Positions 1 to 9,600 of a DNA stretch of 64,000 nucleotides are shown piece by piece; the stretch's first letter is position 1; every line of letters starts with the position of its first letter. Origin of the DNA: DATBVX01 sp963724625. GTDB lineage: Bacteria > Pseudomonadota > Gammaproteobacteria > Steroidobacterales > Steroidobacteraceae. The position numbers and the translations under genes were made by a program. Under the pieces are notes generated by a model. That model did no database searches and was not told the origin of the DNA. It worked only from the letters and a program-made list of their open reading frames with translations. The stretch spans positions 124,001 to 188,000 of the forward strand of contig CAVRVO010000013.1 of the NCBI GenBank assembly GCA_963724625.1. Reading direction: 5' to 3'.

Positions 1-659
1 CCGGATCCTGGAGTTTCTGGCACGCGATTACGGGCGCATCAGCCTGTTTGCCCGCGGCGTGCGTCGCGAACGCTCTGAAGCGCGGCCTCTGTTACAGCCC
101 TTTCAGCGGTTGCTGATCTCGTGGAGTGGTCGCGGTGAGGCGGGAACCCTGGTTGGAGTCGAACGAGACGGCGCCTGGACTGCACTGCCATCCGCCCACG
201 TCATCAGCGGCTTCTACATGAACGAGCTGCTGTTGAAGCTCCTGGTCCGGCATGACGCGCATCCGCAGCTCTTCGACGACTACCACACGGCATTGAAAGC
301 GCTGGGCAGCGGCAGCACACCTGCAACGCGCTTTGCGGATCTTCGAGAAACGCCTGTTGCAGGCGCTCGGTCTGTGGCCGGATTGCGAGCGGGAGACGAC
401 CAGCGGTACGCCTTTGCAGGCGGAGCGCTTCTACTATTTTCGACCGGATCGTGGACTGGAGCCTGCGGTGGCAGAGTCCCCCGCCACGTATCGAGGCGCA
501 TCGCTCCTCTCGCTCGCTGGAGAGCAGCTCGCCGACGAGAGCAGCTTGCGCGATGCACGACATGTGTTGCGCGCTGCGCTGGATGCCTGCCTGGACGGGC
601 GCAGTCTCAAGAGCCGCGAAGTTCTCACTGCGCTGCGCCGACAGGAGATCAAGCTGTGA
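1..659 (+). pseudogene. recO: DNA repair protein RecO, 5'-truncated by the window and frameshifted
   Basis: RecO is the RecFOR mediator that helps load RecA onto SSB-coated single-stranded DNA. The window opens inside the gene. Frame 2 gives the end of the N-terminal OB fold (DYGRISLFARGVRRER) and the following helical part. The family-like continuation (LRIFEKRLLQALG, ending in EVLTALRRQEIKL) lies in frame 3 and stops at the TGA of 657-659. The two halves are out of register by one extra base (or two missing) somewhere between about 295 and 332, where no long homopolymer is visible. The stop overlaps the GTG of pdxJ, as expected for an intact recO-pdxJ operon. The gene is either genuinely broken or carries a sequence error; the good conservation on both sides favours an error. 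The identification as recO is firm. Confidence 0.85.
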
Positions 660-1405
660 GCAACACGCAAGCTCGCGGCTGGATCGCGTTGGGTGTGAAT
701 ATCGATCACGTCGCTACGCTGCGCCAGGCACGTGGCACCCGCTATCCGGATCCGGTCTACGCTGCGCTCATGGCCGAGCAGGCCGGCGCCGACAGCATCA
801 CACTGCATCTGCGTGAGGATCGACGCCACATCCAGGACGAGGATCTGACAGCGATCCGCGCCGTGATCCAGACACGCATGAACCTCGAGATGGCGGTGAC
901 GGACGAGATGCTGTCGATCGCCCTGCGAGTAGGCCCGGAGGACTGCTGCCTGGTGCCCGAGAAGCGTACCGAGGTCACCACGGAAGGCGGACTGGATGTC
1001 GCGGGCCAGGTCGCACGCGTGCGTGACGTCTGCACTGAGCTCAAGGCTCAGGGCATTCGCGCCTCGCTTTTCATCGATCCCGACACCCATCAGCTCGAAG
1101 CGGCAGCCCAGACTGGAGCTGCGGTGGTGGAGCTGCACACGGGCGCTTATGCCGAAGCCAAGGGCGGCGAGCGCGGCGCTGAACTGCATCGCGTCCAGGA
1201 AGCCGCACGACAGGCCGCAAGTCTCGGCCTCGCGGTGCATGCGGGGCACGGGTTGCACTATCACAACGTGCAGCCGATTGCCTCGATCCAGACGATCGTG
1301 GAGCTCAACATCGGGCACGCCATCATTTCGCGCGCTGTCTTTCATGGCCTCGCTGCGGCGGTCAGCGAAATGAAGCACCTGATGTTCGCGGCGCGCAACG
1401 CATGA
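656..1405 (+). CDS. pdxJ: Pyridoxine 5'-phosphate synthase PdxJ
   Basis: This cytoplasmic TIM-barrel enzyme condenses 1-deoxyxylulose 5-phosphate with aminoacetone 3-phosphate to pyridoxine 5'-phosphate, the last ring-closing step of the DXP-dependent vitamin B6 pathway. The 249-residue length matches the family (about 240). The N-terminal signature GVNIDHVATLRQARG (about residues 13-27), LHLREDRRHIQDED and the C-terminal HAGHGLHYHNV are all present. I chose the GTG at 656, which overlaps the recO stop by four bases, because it places the signature at the usual distance from the N-terminus. The same frame runs open upstream into recO, which creates a false 448-codon fusion. The recO-pdxJ-acpS order is a classic proteobacterial operon and translation is probably coupled. 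Confidence 0.95.
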   Translation: MSNTQARGWIALGVNIDHVATLRQARGTRYPDPVYAALMAEQAGADSITLHLREDRRHIQDEDLTAIRAVIQTRMNLEMAVTDEMLSIALRVGPEDCCLVPEKRTEVTTEGGLDVAGQVARVRDVCTELKAQGIRASLFIDPDTHQLEAAAQTGAAVVELHTGAYAEAKGGERGAELHRVQEAARQAASLGLAVHAGHGLHYHNVQPIASIQTIVELNIGHAIISRAVFHGLAAAVSEMKHLMFAARNA

Positions 1406-1803
1406 TCTACGGCATCGGCATCGACGTGTTGCAGCTCGATCGCATCCAGCGGGTCTACGAAAAGCACGGCGAGCACTTCGTGGAGCGCCTGTTACTGCCC
1501 GACGAAGAGCGCCAATTCCGGCGCACAGCGCGCCCGGCTCGTTTCCTTGCGATGCGCTTTGCGGGCAAGGAAGCGGTGGTGAAGGCAATGGGGACGGGCT
1601 TCGCACACGGCATGTGGATTCGCGATGTCGGCGTGGTGCAGAACTCGTGGGGCAAGCCCGAGGTCATCTATTCCGAGCGCGGCCAGCGGCTGCGCGACAA
1701 GCTGGGAATCGGCGATTGTCACATCACTCTGACCGATGAAGCGGGGCTGGTGGTCGCTGTCGCAGTGTTATTGAAGAGCGGTTTGAGCTCGCAATCGGCC
1801 TGA
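1402..1803 (+). CDS. acpS: Holo-[acyl-carrier-protein] synthase
   Basis: AcpS transfers 4'-phosphopantetheine from CoA to the serine of apo-ACP, activating it for fatty acid synthesis. The 133 residues are full length for the small trimeric AcpS type. The Mg-binding signature is visible as GIGIDVLQLDRI (Asp8) and RFAGKEAVVKAMGTG (Glu57), and the C-terminal strand reads HITLTDEAGLVVAVAV. The ATG overlaps the pdxJ stop (ATGA), so the gene is very likely translationally coupled to pdxJ. Confidence 0.95.
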   Translation: MIYGIGIDVLQLDRIQRVYEKHGEHFVERLLLPDEERQFRRTARPARFLAMRFAGKEAVVKAMGTGFAHGMWIRDVGVVQNSWGKPEVIYSERGQRLRDKLGIGDCHITLTDEAGLVVAVAVLLKSGLSSQSA

Positions 1804-1818
1804 GGCCAACGCGTTCCC

Positions 1819-2610
1819 ATGCACTGCCTGGTCTTCGACATCGAGACGATTCCCGACGTTGCACTTGGGCGCCGACTACACGGTCTGGAGGACCTTGCCG
1901 ATGAGCAGGTCGCTCAGATCATGCTCGCGCACCGCAGGCAGGAGACGGGAACCGAGTTTCTGTCGCTCGAGCAACACCGCATCGTTGCGATCTCCGTGGC
2001 GCTGCGAACCCGCGATACGTTCCGGCTGTGGAGCCTGGGGGAACCCGCCTCGGGCGAACAGGAATTGATCGAGCGCTTCTTCGACGGCATCGATCGATAC
2101 ACTCCGGATCTGGTCTCCTGGAATGGCTCGGCTTTCGATCTGCCGGTTCTGCATTACCGCGCACTGCTGCATGGTGTGCCTGCTCCGCGCTATTGGGAGA
2201 CGGGCGACGAAGAGCAGAGCTTCCGCTACAACAACTACCTCAGCCGATACCACTGGCGCCATCTCGACCTGATGGATGTACTGTCCGGATTCCAGGGGCG
2301 TGCCCGGGCCAGCCTGGAAGACATGGCGGTGCTCTTGAGCCTGCCGGGGAAGATCGGCATGCGCGGCAGCGAGGTGTGGGCGCACTACATTGGCGGCGAT
2401 CTCGCCGGCATTCGCAACTACTGTGAAATCGATGTCCTCAACACGTACCTGATCTATCTGCGCTTCGAGCTGATTCGTGGCCGGCTGAACGTGGAGCAGT
2501 ACGCCGAGGAGATTGCACGTGTCCGCCAGTACCTGGCGCAGGAGAACGCCAGCCATCTGCAGGAATTTCGCTCCGCCTGGTCGGATGGCGCGACACGGCT
2601 GGGCCGATGA
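1819..2610 (+). CDS. PolB-type 3'-5' exonuclease (DNA_pol_B_exo2 family)
   Basis: This is a predicted 3'-5' exonuclease of the DEDD superfamily, related to the proofreading domain of family B DNA polymerases but standing alone (263 aa). The three exonuclease motifs are visible: Exo I FDIETIPD (Asp7, Glu9), Exo II in DLVSWNGSAFDLPVL, and Exo III YCEIDVLNTY (a Tyr-x3-Asp arrangement). The physiological substrate is not established for this family; a repair role is an inference from the fold. It sits 15 bases after acpS and its stop overlaps the rlmD start (ATGA), so it belongs to the same transcription unit. Confidence 0.88.
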   Translation: MHCLVFDIETIPDVALGRRLHGLEDLADEQVAQIMLAHRRQETGTEFLSLEQHRIVAISVALRTRDTFRLWSLGEPASGEQELIERFFDGIDRYTPDLVSWNGSAFDLPVLHYRALLHGVPAPRYWETGDEEQSFRYNNYLSRYHWRHLDLMDVLSGFQGRARASLEDMAVLLSLPGKIGMRGSEVWAHYIGGDLAGIRNYCEIDVLNTYLIYLRFELIRGRLNVEQYAEEIARVRQYLAQENASHLQEFRSAWSDGATRLGR

Positions 2611-3914
2611 ACGCAGCATCGGCTGAAACAGAATTCCACCAGGTCACTTCGCTGTCGCACGACGGGCGCGGCGTTGCGCATCGTGGCGGCAAGACCCTGT
2701 TCATCGCCGGTGCACTGCCCGGCGAGCGCGTCAGCGTGCGCAAGTTACGCTCCCGGCGCAGCTACGATGAAGCGGAGCTCGATCAGCTTCTCACCCCCTC
2801 GCCGGAGCGAGTAGCACCACGCTGCGCGCACTTCGGCGTCTGTGGCGGCTGCTCCCTGCAGCACCTCGAGCCGGGCGCGCAGCTGCGCATGAAACAGGAG
2901 CACCTGCTTGAAGAGCTGAAACGCATAGGTCGCGTGGAACCGGGGAGCGTGCTGGCGCCACTGTCTGCGCCCGTCTGGGGCTACCGCCGCCGGGCGCGAC
3001 TGGGAGCCCGCTACGTGCCCCGCAAGGAGAAGGTCGTGGTAGGTTTTCGCGAGCGTGCCGCGCCGCTGGTTGCGGACCTCAGGAGTTGCGAAATCCTCGC
3101 GGACCCCTTCGGACGACTCATCACTCCGCTCTCTGAGCTGCTCACGAAGCTCAGCATTCGTGCGCGCATGCCTCAGGTTGAAGTCGCCGCGGCGGACGAC
3201 GGCATTGCGGTTGTTTTGCGCGTCCTGGATCCACCCACCGATGGTGATCTCGAGTTGCTGCGAGCTTTCGGTGCCCAGCACCGGTTGCAGATTCACTTGC
3301 AGCCCGGTGGAATCGAGTCCGTGCGCCCACTGACCGGGAGCGCTGCGCTTCACTATCGGCTGGGGGAGTTTGGCGTCGAAATCGAATTCCGCCCCACCGA
3401 TTTCATCCAGGTCAACAGCGTTTTGAATCGCCTCATGGTGTCGCAGGCGCTCGCTCTGCTCGAACCAGCCAGCAACGATGTCGTACTCGACCTGTTCTGT
3501 GGCCTCGGGAATTTCACGCTGCCGCTCGCACGCCGCGCCGGGTGCGTCGTCGGTATCGAGGGCGATTCTGGACTGCTGGAGCGTGCTCGCTCGAACGTGC
3601 GCGCCAACGAAATCGCCAACGTGGAGTTTCACGTCGCGAATCTCGAGGCGGTCGACCCGGATCTGCCCTGGACGCAGCGCCCCTATGACCGCGTGCTGCT
3701 GGACCCACCGCGCGCCGGGGCCCGTGGCGCTCTACCCTTGGTAGCCCGGTCCGGTGCACAACGGGTCGTGTATATTTCCTGCCATCCGGGGAGCCTGGCA
3801 CGCGATGCAGGCATCCTGGTGCACGAGCTGGGCTTCAATCTACGCTCGGCGGGGGTCATGGACATGTTCCCGCACACCAGCCACGTGGAATCCGTCGCAG
3901 TCTTTGGGCGCTGA
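2607..3914 (+). CDS. rlmD: 23S rRNA (uracil1939-C5)-methyltransferase RlmD
   Basis: RlmD (formerly RumA) methylates C5 of U1939 in 23S rRNA using SAM and carries a [4Fe-4S] cluster. In this 435-residue protein an N-terminal TRAM domain is followed by the cluster cysteines: Cys73, Cys79 and Cys82 in CAHFGVCGGC and a fourth at about Cys161 (LRSCEIL). The SAM-binding motif is LDLFCGLGNFTLPLA (about 294-308), the catalytic-loop motif is LLDPPRAGA, and the nucleophile Cys lies in YISCHPGSLARD. The family usually has SCNP at the last site, so His for Asn is a small deviation. QVNSVLNRLMV is also typical. It is distinguished from RlmC/TrmA by the cluster plus TRAM combination. Confidence 0.93.
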   Translation: MNAASAETEFHQVTSLSHDGRGVAHRGGKTLFIAGALPGERVSVRKLRSRRSYDEAELDQLLTPSPERVAPRCAHFGVCGGCSLQHLEPGAQLRMKQEHLLEELKRIGRVEPGSVLAPLSAPVWGYRRRARLGARYVPRKEKVVVGFRERAAPLVADLRSCEILADPFGRLITPLSELLTKLSIRARMPQVEVAAADDGIAVVLRVLDPPTDGDLELLRAFGAQHRLQIHLQPGGIESVRPLTGSAALHYRLGEFGVEIEFRPTDFIQVNSVLNRLMVSQALALLEPASNDVVLDLFCGLGNFTLPLARRAGCVVGIEGDSGLLERARSNVRANEIANVEFHVANLEAVDPDLPWTQRPYDRVLLDPPRAGARGALPLVARSGAQRVVYISCHPGSLARDAGILVHELGFNLRSAGVMDMFPHTSHVESVAVFGR

Positions 3915-3953
3915 GAGCGCCAGAATCGCTGTTCCCGGAGGTGGGAAGTCCGT

Positions 3954-5006
3954 ATGTCGCTCGGACCCTTGATGATTGACGTCCGCGGCCAGGAACTCGA
4001 TGCCACGGACCGTGAGCTGCTCCGACACCCGTCGGTGGGCGGCTTGCTGCTGTTTTCGCGCAACTATGCCAGCCCGGAACAGGTCGAGCGTCTTACCGGG
4101 GAGGTGCATGCCCTGCGCGATCCCCCCCTCATTGTCGCCGTCGACCACGAAGGGGGACGCGTGCAGCGCTTTCGCAAGGCGTTCTCCGGCCTGCCGCCGG
4201 CACGCTTTCTCGGCCACCAATACGACCTCGATGCGGACGCAGGCATGGAACTGGCGCGACTGTGTGGCTGGTTGCTGGCGGCAGAGTTGCGGGCTGTCGG
4301 GGTCGACCTGAGCTTTGCACCCGTGGTCGATCTCGATTACGCGGTAAGTGAAATCATCGGGGATCGCGCGTTGCATCGAAATCCCGACGTCGTTTCCGCG
4401 CTGGCCGTCGCGATCATGAGCGGCATGCGCGAAGCAGGCATGGTGTCGGTAGCGAAGCACTTCCCGGGTCACGGGGCGGTCGTCGCTGATTCACACGTCG
4501 CCGTGCCGGTGGATCGTCGCGAGCTGGTCGATCTCGATGCGGAACTCGCTCCCTATCGTCGCCTGATCGCTAACGGTGTGTCTGGCGTAATGGCGGCCCA
4601 TGTCGTATTTCCCGCCGTGGACTCATTGCCAGCGAGTCTGTCGGCACGCTGGATCACGAATATCCTGCGCGGCGAGCTGAATTTTCACGGCGTTGTGTTC
4701 GCCGACGACCTCAGCATGGCGGGAGCCGCGATTGCCGGGAACATGCTCGAACGTGCGCGGCTCGCGCTCGCGGCTGGTTGCGACGTATTGCCGGTTTGCA
4801 ACGATCGGCCGGCGGCGGTGAGGCTGATAGATGAGCTAGGCGATGTCAATGATCCCGCGCGCCAGGCGCGGCTCATGCGCCTGCACGGCCGCGCGGCCCC
4901 CGACCGCAATACATTATTGGCTTCCGCGCGTTGGCAGACTGTCACTCAACGCCTGCGCAGCAGCTTCGAGCCGCCGGAACTCAGCCTCGAGGCAGGCCGC
5001 GCATGA
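3954..5006 (+). CDS. nagZ: Beta-N-acetylhexosaminidase NagZ (GH3)
   Basis: NagZ cleaves the terminal beta-1,4 GlcNAc from GlcNAc-anhydroMurNAc-peptides in the cytoplasm, a step of peptidoglycan recycling that also controls the muropeptides sensed by AmpR where that regulator exists. The 350-residue length fits the single-domain Gram-negative enzyme. Visible GH3 signatures are VAVDHEGGRVQRF, the flexible catalytic loop KHFPGHGAVVADSHV with its Asp-His dyad, and the nucleophile motif VFADDLSMAGA. A good ribosome-binding site (GGAGGTGGGA) precedes the ATG. The stop overlaps the start of the PAS protein. A second recycling gene, mupP, lies near 47 kb. Confidence 0.95.
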   Translation: MSLGPLMIDVRGQELDATDRELLRHPSVGGLLLFSRNYASPEQVERLTGEVHALRDPPLIVAVDHEGGRVQRFRKAFSGLPPARFLGHQYDLDADAGMELARLCGWLLAAELRAVGVDLSFAPVVDLDYAVSEIIGDRALHRNPDVVSALAVAIMSGMREAGMVSVAKHFPGHGAVVADSHVAVPVDRRELVDLDAELAPYRRLIANGVSGVMAAHVVFPAVDSLPASLSARWITNILRGELNFHGVVFADDLSMAGAAIAGNMLERARLALAAGCDVLPVCNDRPAAVRLIDELGDVNDPARQARLMRLHGRAAPDRNTLLASARWQTVTQRLRSSFEPPELSLEAGRA

Positions 5007-5965
5007 GCGCATCGCTGACGCCAGAGTTGCTGCAGAGGCTCGTGCAGATGAGCCCGGACGGTATCGCGATCTGCGAGAAGGGCACGGACGGCTGGCCGGT
5101 AGTATTCGTCAACGAAGCTTTCGAGAAGCTGACGGGCTACAAATCCAAGGAATTGCAGGGTCGTGACCTGCGTCTGCTGCAAGCCGAGGATCGGGAACAA
5201 GAGACGCGCCAGCGTATCCGCCAGGCGATGTCAGAGGGCGCGACCTGTCGCGTGCTGATGCGCAACTACCGGATCGATGGCACGCGCTTCTGGAACGAAA
5301 TGACCCTGGTGCCGATCAGGAACGCCAAGGGCGACATTACCCACTACGCTGGCTTTCATCGCGACGCGAGCGAGCGCATGCGGCTCGACAATCGCGCCAC
5401 CATGCCGCGCGAGAACGGCAGCCCAGCCTCGGCCGGCGGTGGCGCGGCTTTCAACGTCGCACGCGACGACCGGCTGACTGGCCTGCACAACCGCGTCTAC
5501 TTCGAAGAGCTGCTGAAACGCGACTGGGCGATTGCGCAACGTGACAACCGACGGCTGGCGCTGCTCATGTTCGATATCGATGCGCTCGGCGCCTACAACG
5601 ACACGTTTGGGCGCACTGCGGGCGATTCGTGCGTCAAGAGGATAGGTCGTACCATCGCTGGATGCCTGCGGCGTAGCAGTGACCTGATGGCCCGTTGGGA
5701 AGGTGGCACCATCATCACGCTGGTGCAGGGCATGACCGTAGAGCAGGCGCTGCCCTTTGCCGACGCGGTCCGTGACCGAGTGCGCGAGCAGCGCATCCAT
5801 CATCCACGTTCGCCTGTGGAACGCTACGTGACCGTGAGCTGCGGTGCCGCCAGCATGGTTCCGGGGAGTGATGCGGCGCCGGAAATCCTGCTCGAGCGCG
5901 CAAAGGCTGCGCTGCGCGTGGCGAAATCCGGCGGCAGAAACCGGGTTGCGGTGTCGGCCAAATAG
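5003..5965 (+). CDS. LOV-like PAS domain plus degenerate GGDEF domain protein
   Basis: This 320-residue cytoplasmic protein has two domains. Residues about 5-125 form a PAS domain of the LOV subtype: the segment normally GxNCRFLQ reads GRDLRLLQ (53-60), followed by NYRIDGTRFWN (88-98) and YAGFHRDAS (115-123). The photoactive Cys is Leu56 and the usual late Gln is His119, so flavin-Cys photochemistry is not expected. Residues about 155-318 form a GGDEF domain with DIDALGAYNDTFGRTAGD (191-208), but the signature is RWEGGTIITL instead of RYGGEEF. The catalytic acidic residue is therefore missing and cyclic-di-GMP synthesis is doubtful. The ATG at 5003 overlaps the nagZ stop. It may be a ligand sensor or GTP/c-di-GMP-binding adaptor; the function is unknown. 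Confidence 0.85.
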   Translation: MSASLTPELLQRLVQMSPDGIAICEKGTDGWPVVFVNEAFEKLTGYKSKELQGRDLRLLQAEDREQETRQRIRQAMSEGATCRVLMRNYRIDGTRFWNEMTLVPIRNAKGDITHYAGFHRDASERMRLDNRATMPRENGSPASAGGGAAFNVARDDRLTGLHNRVYFEELLKRDWAIAQRDNRRLALLMFDIDALGAYNDTFGRTAGDSCVKRIGRTIAGCLRRSSDLMARWEGGTIITLVQGMTVEQALPFADAVRDRVREQRIHHPRSPVERYVTVSCGAASMVPGSDAAPEILLERAKAALRVAKSGGRNRVAVSAK

Positions 5966-6002
5966 CCGGCCTGCGTGCGGCTGCCCTACAAGGGCGCAGT
6001 AT

Positions 6003-6650
6003 TCAACGCGTGCCGGACAACGGCGCAACCATCGCAATGACGCCGAACGCCGGGTGATCGAAGTAGTGGCGTTCGAAACCGCGCACTCGCCGAACCTGAT
6101 CCAGTGTGAATGTCACGGGACCCGTAGGCGCTGCGGTACCGACGAGTGAGGCAGGCGGATCGGCAGGCGTGTAGGTGAGGTTGATTCTCAGGTACAGATA
6201 CCTGCCGCGTTCGACCGAGGCCTTTCCCCGAAGGCTTGCTGCCCCAAGTCCGAGTTGCGAAACATCCGCGGCGAGACCTGAGCCGCGCGGCACCGCGAGC
6301 TGTGTCCAGCCGATGTGCCCCAGCACTTCATAATTGTGGCTGCGTTGCAGACCGGACTCGATGCCCGTCAGCTTGAACAGCGCCGGCGACATCGCACTCA
6401 CGTTGATGGTGCCGGGAGTCGCGGGCGGCGACGCTTCCGGGCCTGATTCGTCATTTTCGGCTCCACCAGCAGCCGGATTGCTCATCGCCCGGGCCTCGCT
6501 TTGCCAGTCTTCCGTGACGCCGAGCGGTGCTGTTGGACGAAAGACGATGAGCTCCACGCTATAGCGCGCATCGGCCTGGCTCGTGGTTTCCGCGGCTGAA
6601 GCGGTGAGGACGAACGCGGCAATGAGGGAGGTGGCTACAGACCGGAGCAT
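6003..6650 (-). CDS. csiV: CsiV-family periplasmic protein (PF10972-like)
   Basis: This is a 215-residue exported protein with a cleavable signal peptide (about 1-19, AAFVLTASAAE) followed by YSVELIVFRPTA, the opening expected of the CsiV family, whose Vibrio member binds peptidoglycan and is needed for growth with D-amino acids. Further family-like features are the repeated beta-rich segments HNYEVLGHIGWTQ and GRYLYLRINLTYTP, and the end DQVRRVRGFERHYFDHPAFGVIAMV. It lies 10 bases downstream of mfd, the neighbour it has in Pseudomonas and other gammaproteobacteria, which supports the call. The middle part is low complexity and probably disordered. The molecular role here is inferred from family and synteny only. 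Confidence 0.75.
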   Translation of the reverse strand: MLRSVATSLIAAFVLTASAAETTSQADARYSVELIVFRPTAPLGVTEDWQSEARAMSNPAAGGAENDESGPEASPPATPGTINVSAMSPALFKLTGIESGLQRSHNYEVLGHIGWTQLAVPRGSGLAADVSQLGLGAASLRGKASVERGRYLYLRINLTYTPADPPASLVGTAAPTGPVTFTLDQVRRVRGFERHYFDHPAFGVIAMVAPLSGTR

Positions 6651-6660
6651 GGCGTTGAGT

Positions 6661-9600
6661 CTACCTTGAAGCGGAGCGGGTCGCGGTCTTGAGCTCGCCC
6701 GGCGCCGCGACTGCCAGCGCGTCGATCAGTTCCGCGGTCCGGCGCAAGCGTTCAGCGTCGTTCTCGCAACGCCAGGAGAAGCGCAGCTTGAGGGGCCCAT
6801 CGAGCCGATAAGCCTTGGGTTGCGACTGCACCAGCCGGATGACCGTCTGCGGCTCGATCGCGTTGCCTTCATTGAACAGCACGTAGCCTCCCTGTGCACT
6901 GGCGTCGATCTTGGCGATACCCAGGGTCCGCGCGCGCAGCTTCAGTACCGCGATTCGATACAGGTTGCGTGCCGGCTCTGGGAGCGGACCAAAACGATCG
7001 ATCATCTCGGCTTGCAGATCATCCAGCGCCTGGTTGTCGGGCGCACCGGAAATGCGCTTGTAGAGGGTGAGCCGCAAGTGGACGTCGGCGACATAGTGCT
7101 CCGGCAGCAAGGCAGGCAGGCGCAGCTCGATCTCGGGTCCGGTACGGATGCTCCGTTCCAGCTCGGGCTCTGTCCCCGACTTGAGGGCGTGCACGGCGCG
7201 GTCGAGCAGTTCCATGTACAGGCTGAAGCCGATCTCCTGGATCTGTCCGCTCTGTTCCTCGCCCAGGAGCTCGCCCGCACCGCGAATCTCCAGATCATTG
7301 GTGGCCAGCACGAAGCCTGCTCCCAGATCCTCGAGCGATTCGATCGCCTCCAGCCTTTTCACGGCATCGCCACTCATGACCGGGCGTGGCGGCGTGATCA
7401 GGTAGGCATAGGCGCGGTGATGCGAGCGACCCACACGCCCGCGCAGCTGGTGCAGTTGTGCAAGGCCGAACCGATCCGCGCGTTCGATCACGATGGTGTT
7501 CGCTGTGGGCACGTCGATCCCGCTCTCGATAATCGTCGTGCACACCAGCAGGTTGAAGCGTCGATGGTAGAAATCGAGCATGAGCTGCTCCAGATCACGC
7601 TCGCGCATCTGGCCGTGGCCGACACGCACGCCTGCTTCGGGAACCAGCGTGCGAACCTCCGCGGCGCGGCGTTCAATCGACTCGACACTGTTATGCACGA
7701 AATAGATCTGACCGCCGCGCCGGATCTCACGCAAGCAGGCTTCGCGCACCTGCGGCCCGTTCCATTCGCTGACAAACGTCTGGATCGCGAGCCGCTCGGC
7801 GGGTGGCGTCGTGATCAGCGACAAATCGCGCAGCCCGCCGAGGGCCATGTTGAGCGTGCGCGGGATGGGCGTCGCCGTGAGCGTCAGCACATCGACCTCG
7901 GCGCGCAGCGCCTTGAGCCTTTCCTTGTCGCGCACGCCGAAACGGTGCTCCTCGTCCACGATCACGAGCCCGAGGTTCTTGAACCGGGCGTTGGCGTGCA
8001 GCAGCCGGTGGGTCGCAATCACGATGTCGACCTGACCGGAGGCGAGTGCCGCGACGGTTTCAACGGTCTCACGGCCGGAGCGAAAGCGTGACAGCATCTG
8101 GATGCGCACCGGCCAGTCCGCGAAGCGGTCGGAAAAGGTCTGCTGATGCTGCTGGGCGAGGAGCGTGGTGGGCACCAGCACAGCGACCTGCCTGCCGGCT
8201 TGCACTGCTACGAAGGCCGCACGCAATGCAACCTCGGTCTTGCCGAAGCCGACATCGCCGCACACGACCCGATCCATCGGTTGTTCCGACTCGAGGTCCG
8301 CAAGCACCTGCTCGATCGTTTGCTGCTGGTCGGGGGTTTCCTCGAACGGGAAGCCCGCAACGAAGGCGCGGTATTCCGCCTCGCTGGCCTTGAGGCTGGC
8401 GCCCTGACGTGCGGCACGGCGCGAATAAAGGTCGAGCAGTTCTGCTGCGACGTCCCTGATCTGCTGCGCCGCTTTGCGACGCGCCTTCGCCCATTGATCG
8501 GTACCGAGCTTGTGGAGCGGCGCAGTCTCGGGAGCCCCTCCGGTATAGCGGTTCACGCGATCCAGCGCGTGAACCGGCACGTACAACTTGTCGCCGTCGG
8601 CATACTCGAGCAGCAGGAACTCGCCGCGCTGACCGGCGATTTCCATCGTCACCAGGCCCTGGTAACGCCCGACACCGTAATCGTCGTGTACCACCGGCGC
8701 GCCGAGACGCAGATCCGTGAGTTCGCGCAGGAGGGTCGCCGGGTCCCGTTCCGCGCGCCGCCTCCGTCGGGCCTGCTGAGCGCGCGCGCCGAAGATCTGC
8801 TCTTCGGTGATCAGCGCCAGTGGCGGGGTGTCGAGGAGCAGCGCGCCCGCTGAAGAGGAGACCGTGAGGCCCAGCGGGGCGGTACTGTCGACAAACGCAC
8901 GCCAGTCCTCGAAGAGCGTGACCTCGATATCTCGTCCACGCAGCAGATCCAGCAGAATCTCGCGACGACCGGCAGACTCGGCGGCGAACAGCACACGCCC
9001 TGGAAATCCCAAGACAAAGGCATGCAGCGCCGCACCCGGATTGTCCGCGTGCGGGCCCATGCGCAGCGAGGGCGGGAGGCGTGAGGGGAAATTCACGGCG
9101 GTCTCAGCGGCGAGCCCAGGCTCGATCTTGTGAGGCGACACTTCGATGAGAGTCCCCGCGCTCAGCTGCGCGAGCACTTCTTCGGGCTGCAGGAAGATCT
9201 CCTCTGGAGCAAGCACCGGGCGCTCGGTATCGTGCCGTCGCTGTTCGTAGCGTTCGACGATGTCGTTCCACAACAGGCCGGCACGTGCAGGCGCGTCCGC
9301 CGTGTCGATCAGCACTGCATTGCGCGGCAGGTAATCGAACAATGTCTCGAGGCGCTCGTAGAACAGCGGCAGGTAGTACTCGATGCCAGCGGGCGCCATT
9401 CCATCGCTCACCTGGCGGTATACCGCCGAGCGGTTCGGATCGCCTTCGAAGCGAACGCGATAGCGGCTGCGAAACTGACGCACGCCCGGCGCATCGAGCG
9501 GGTACTCTCGCGCCGGCAGCAAGCGCAGCTTTTCGAATTGACCGGTGGAGCGTTGCGTCTCCGGATCGAAGACCCGGATCGAATCGATCTCGGCATCAAA

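Noticed and set aside
59..1405. A 448-codon open frame joining the RecO N-terminal part to PdxJ
   Set aside because: The joint is non-homologous filler; PdxJ has its own GTG at 656 and the real RecO C-terminus is in another frame, so this is a frameshift artefact, not a fusion protein.
434..1606. A 390-codon open frame on the minus strand
   Set aside because: Antisense to recO, pdxJ and acpS, with no domain-like sequence.
6820..8091. A 423-codon open frame on the plus strand
   Set aside because: Antisense shadow of mfd, whose helicase motifs lie on the opposite strand.
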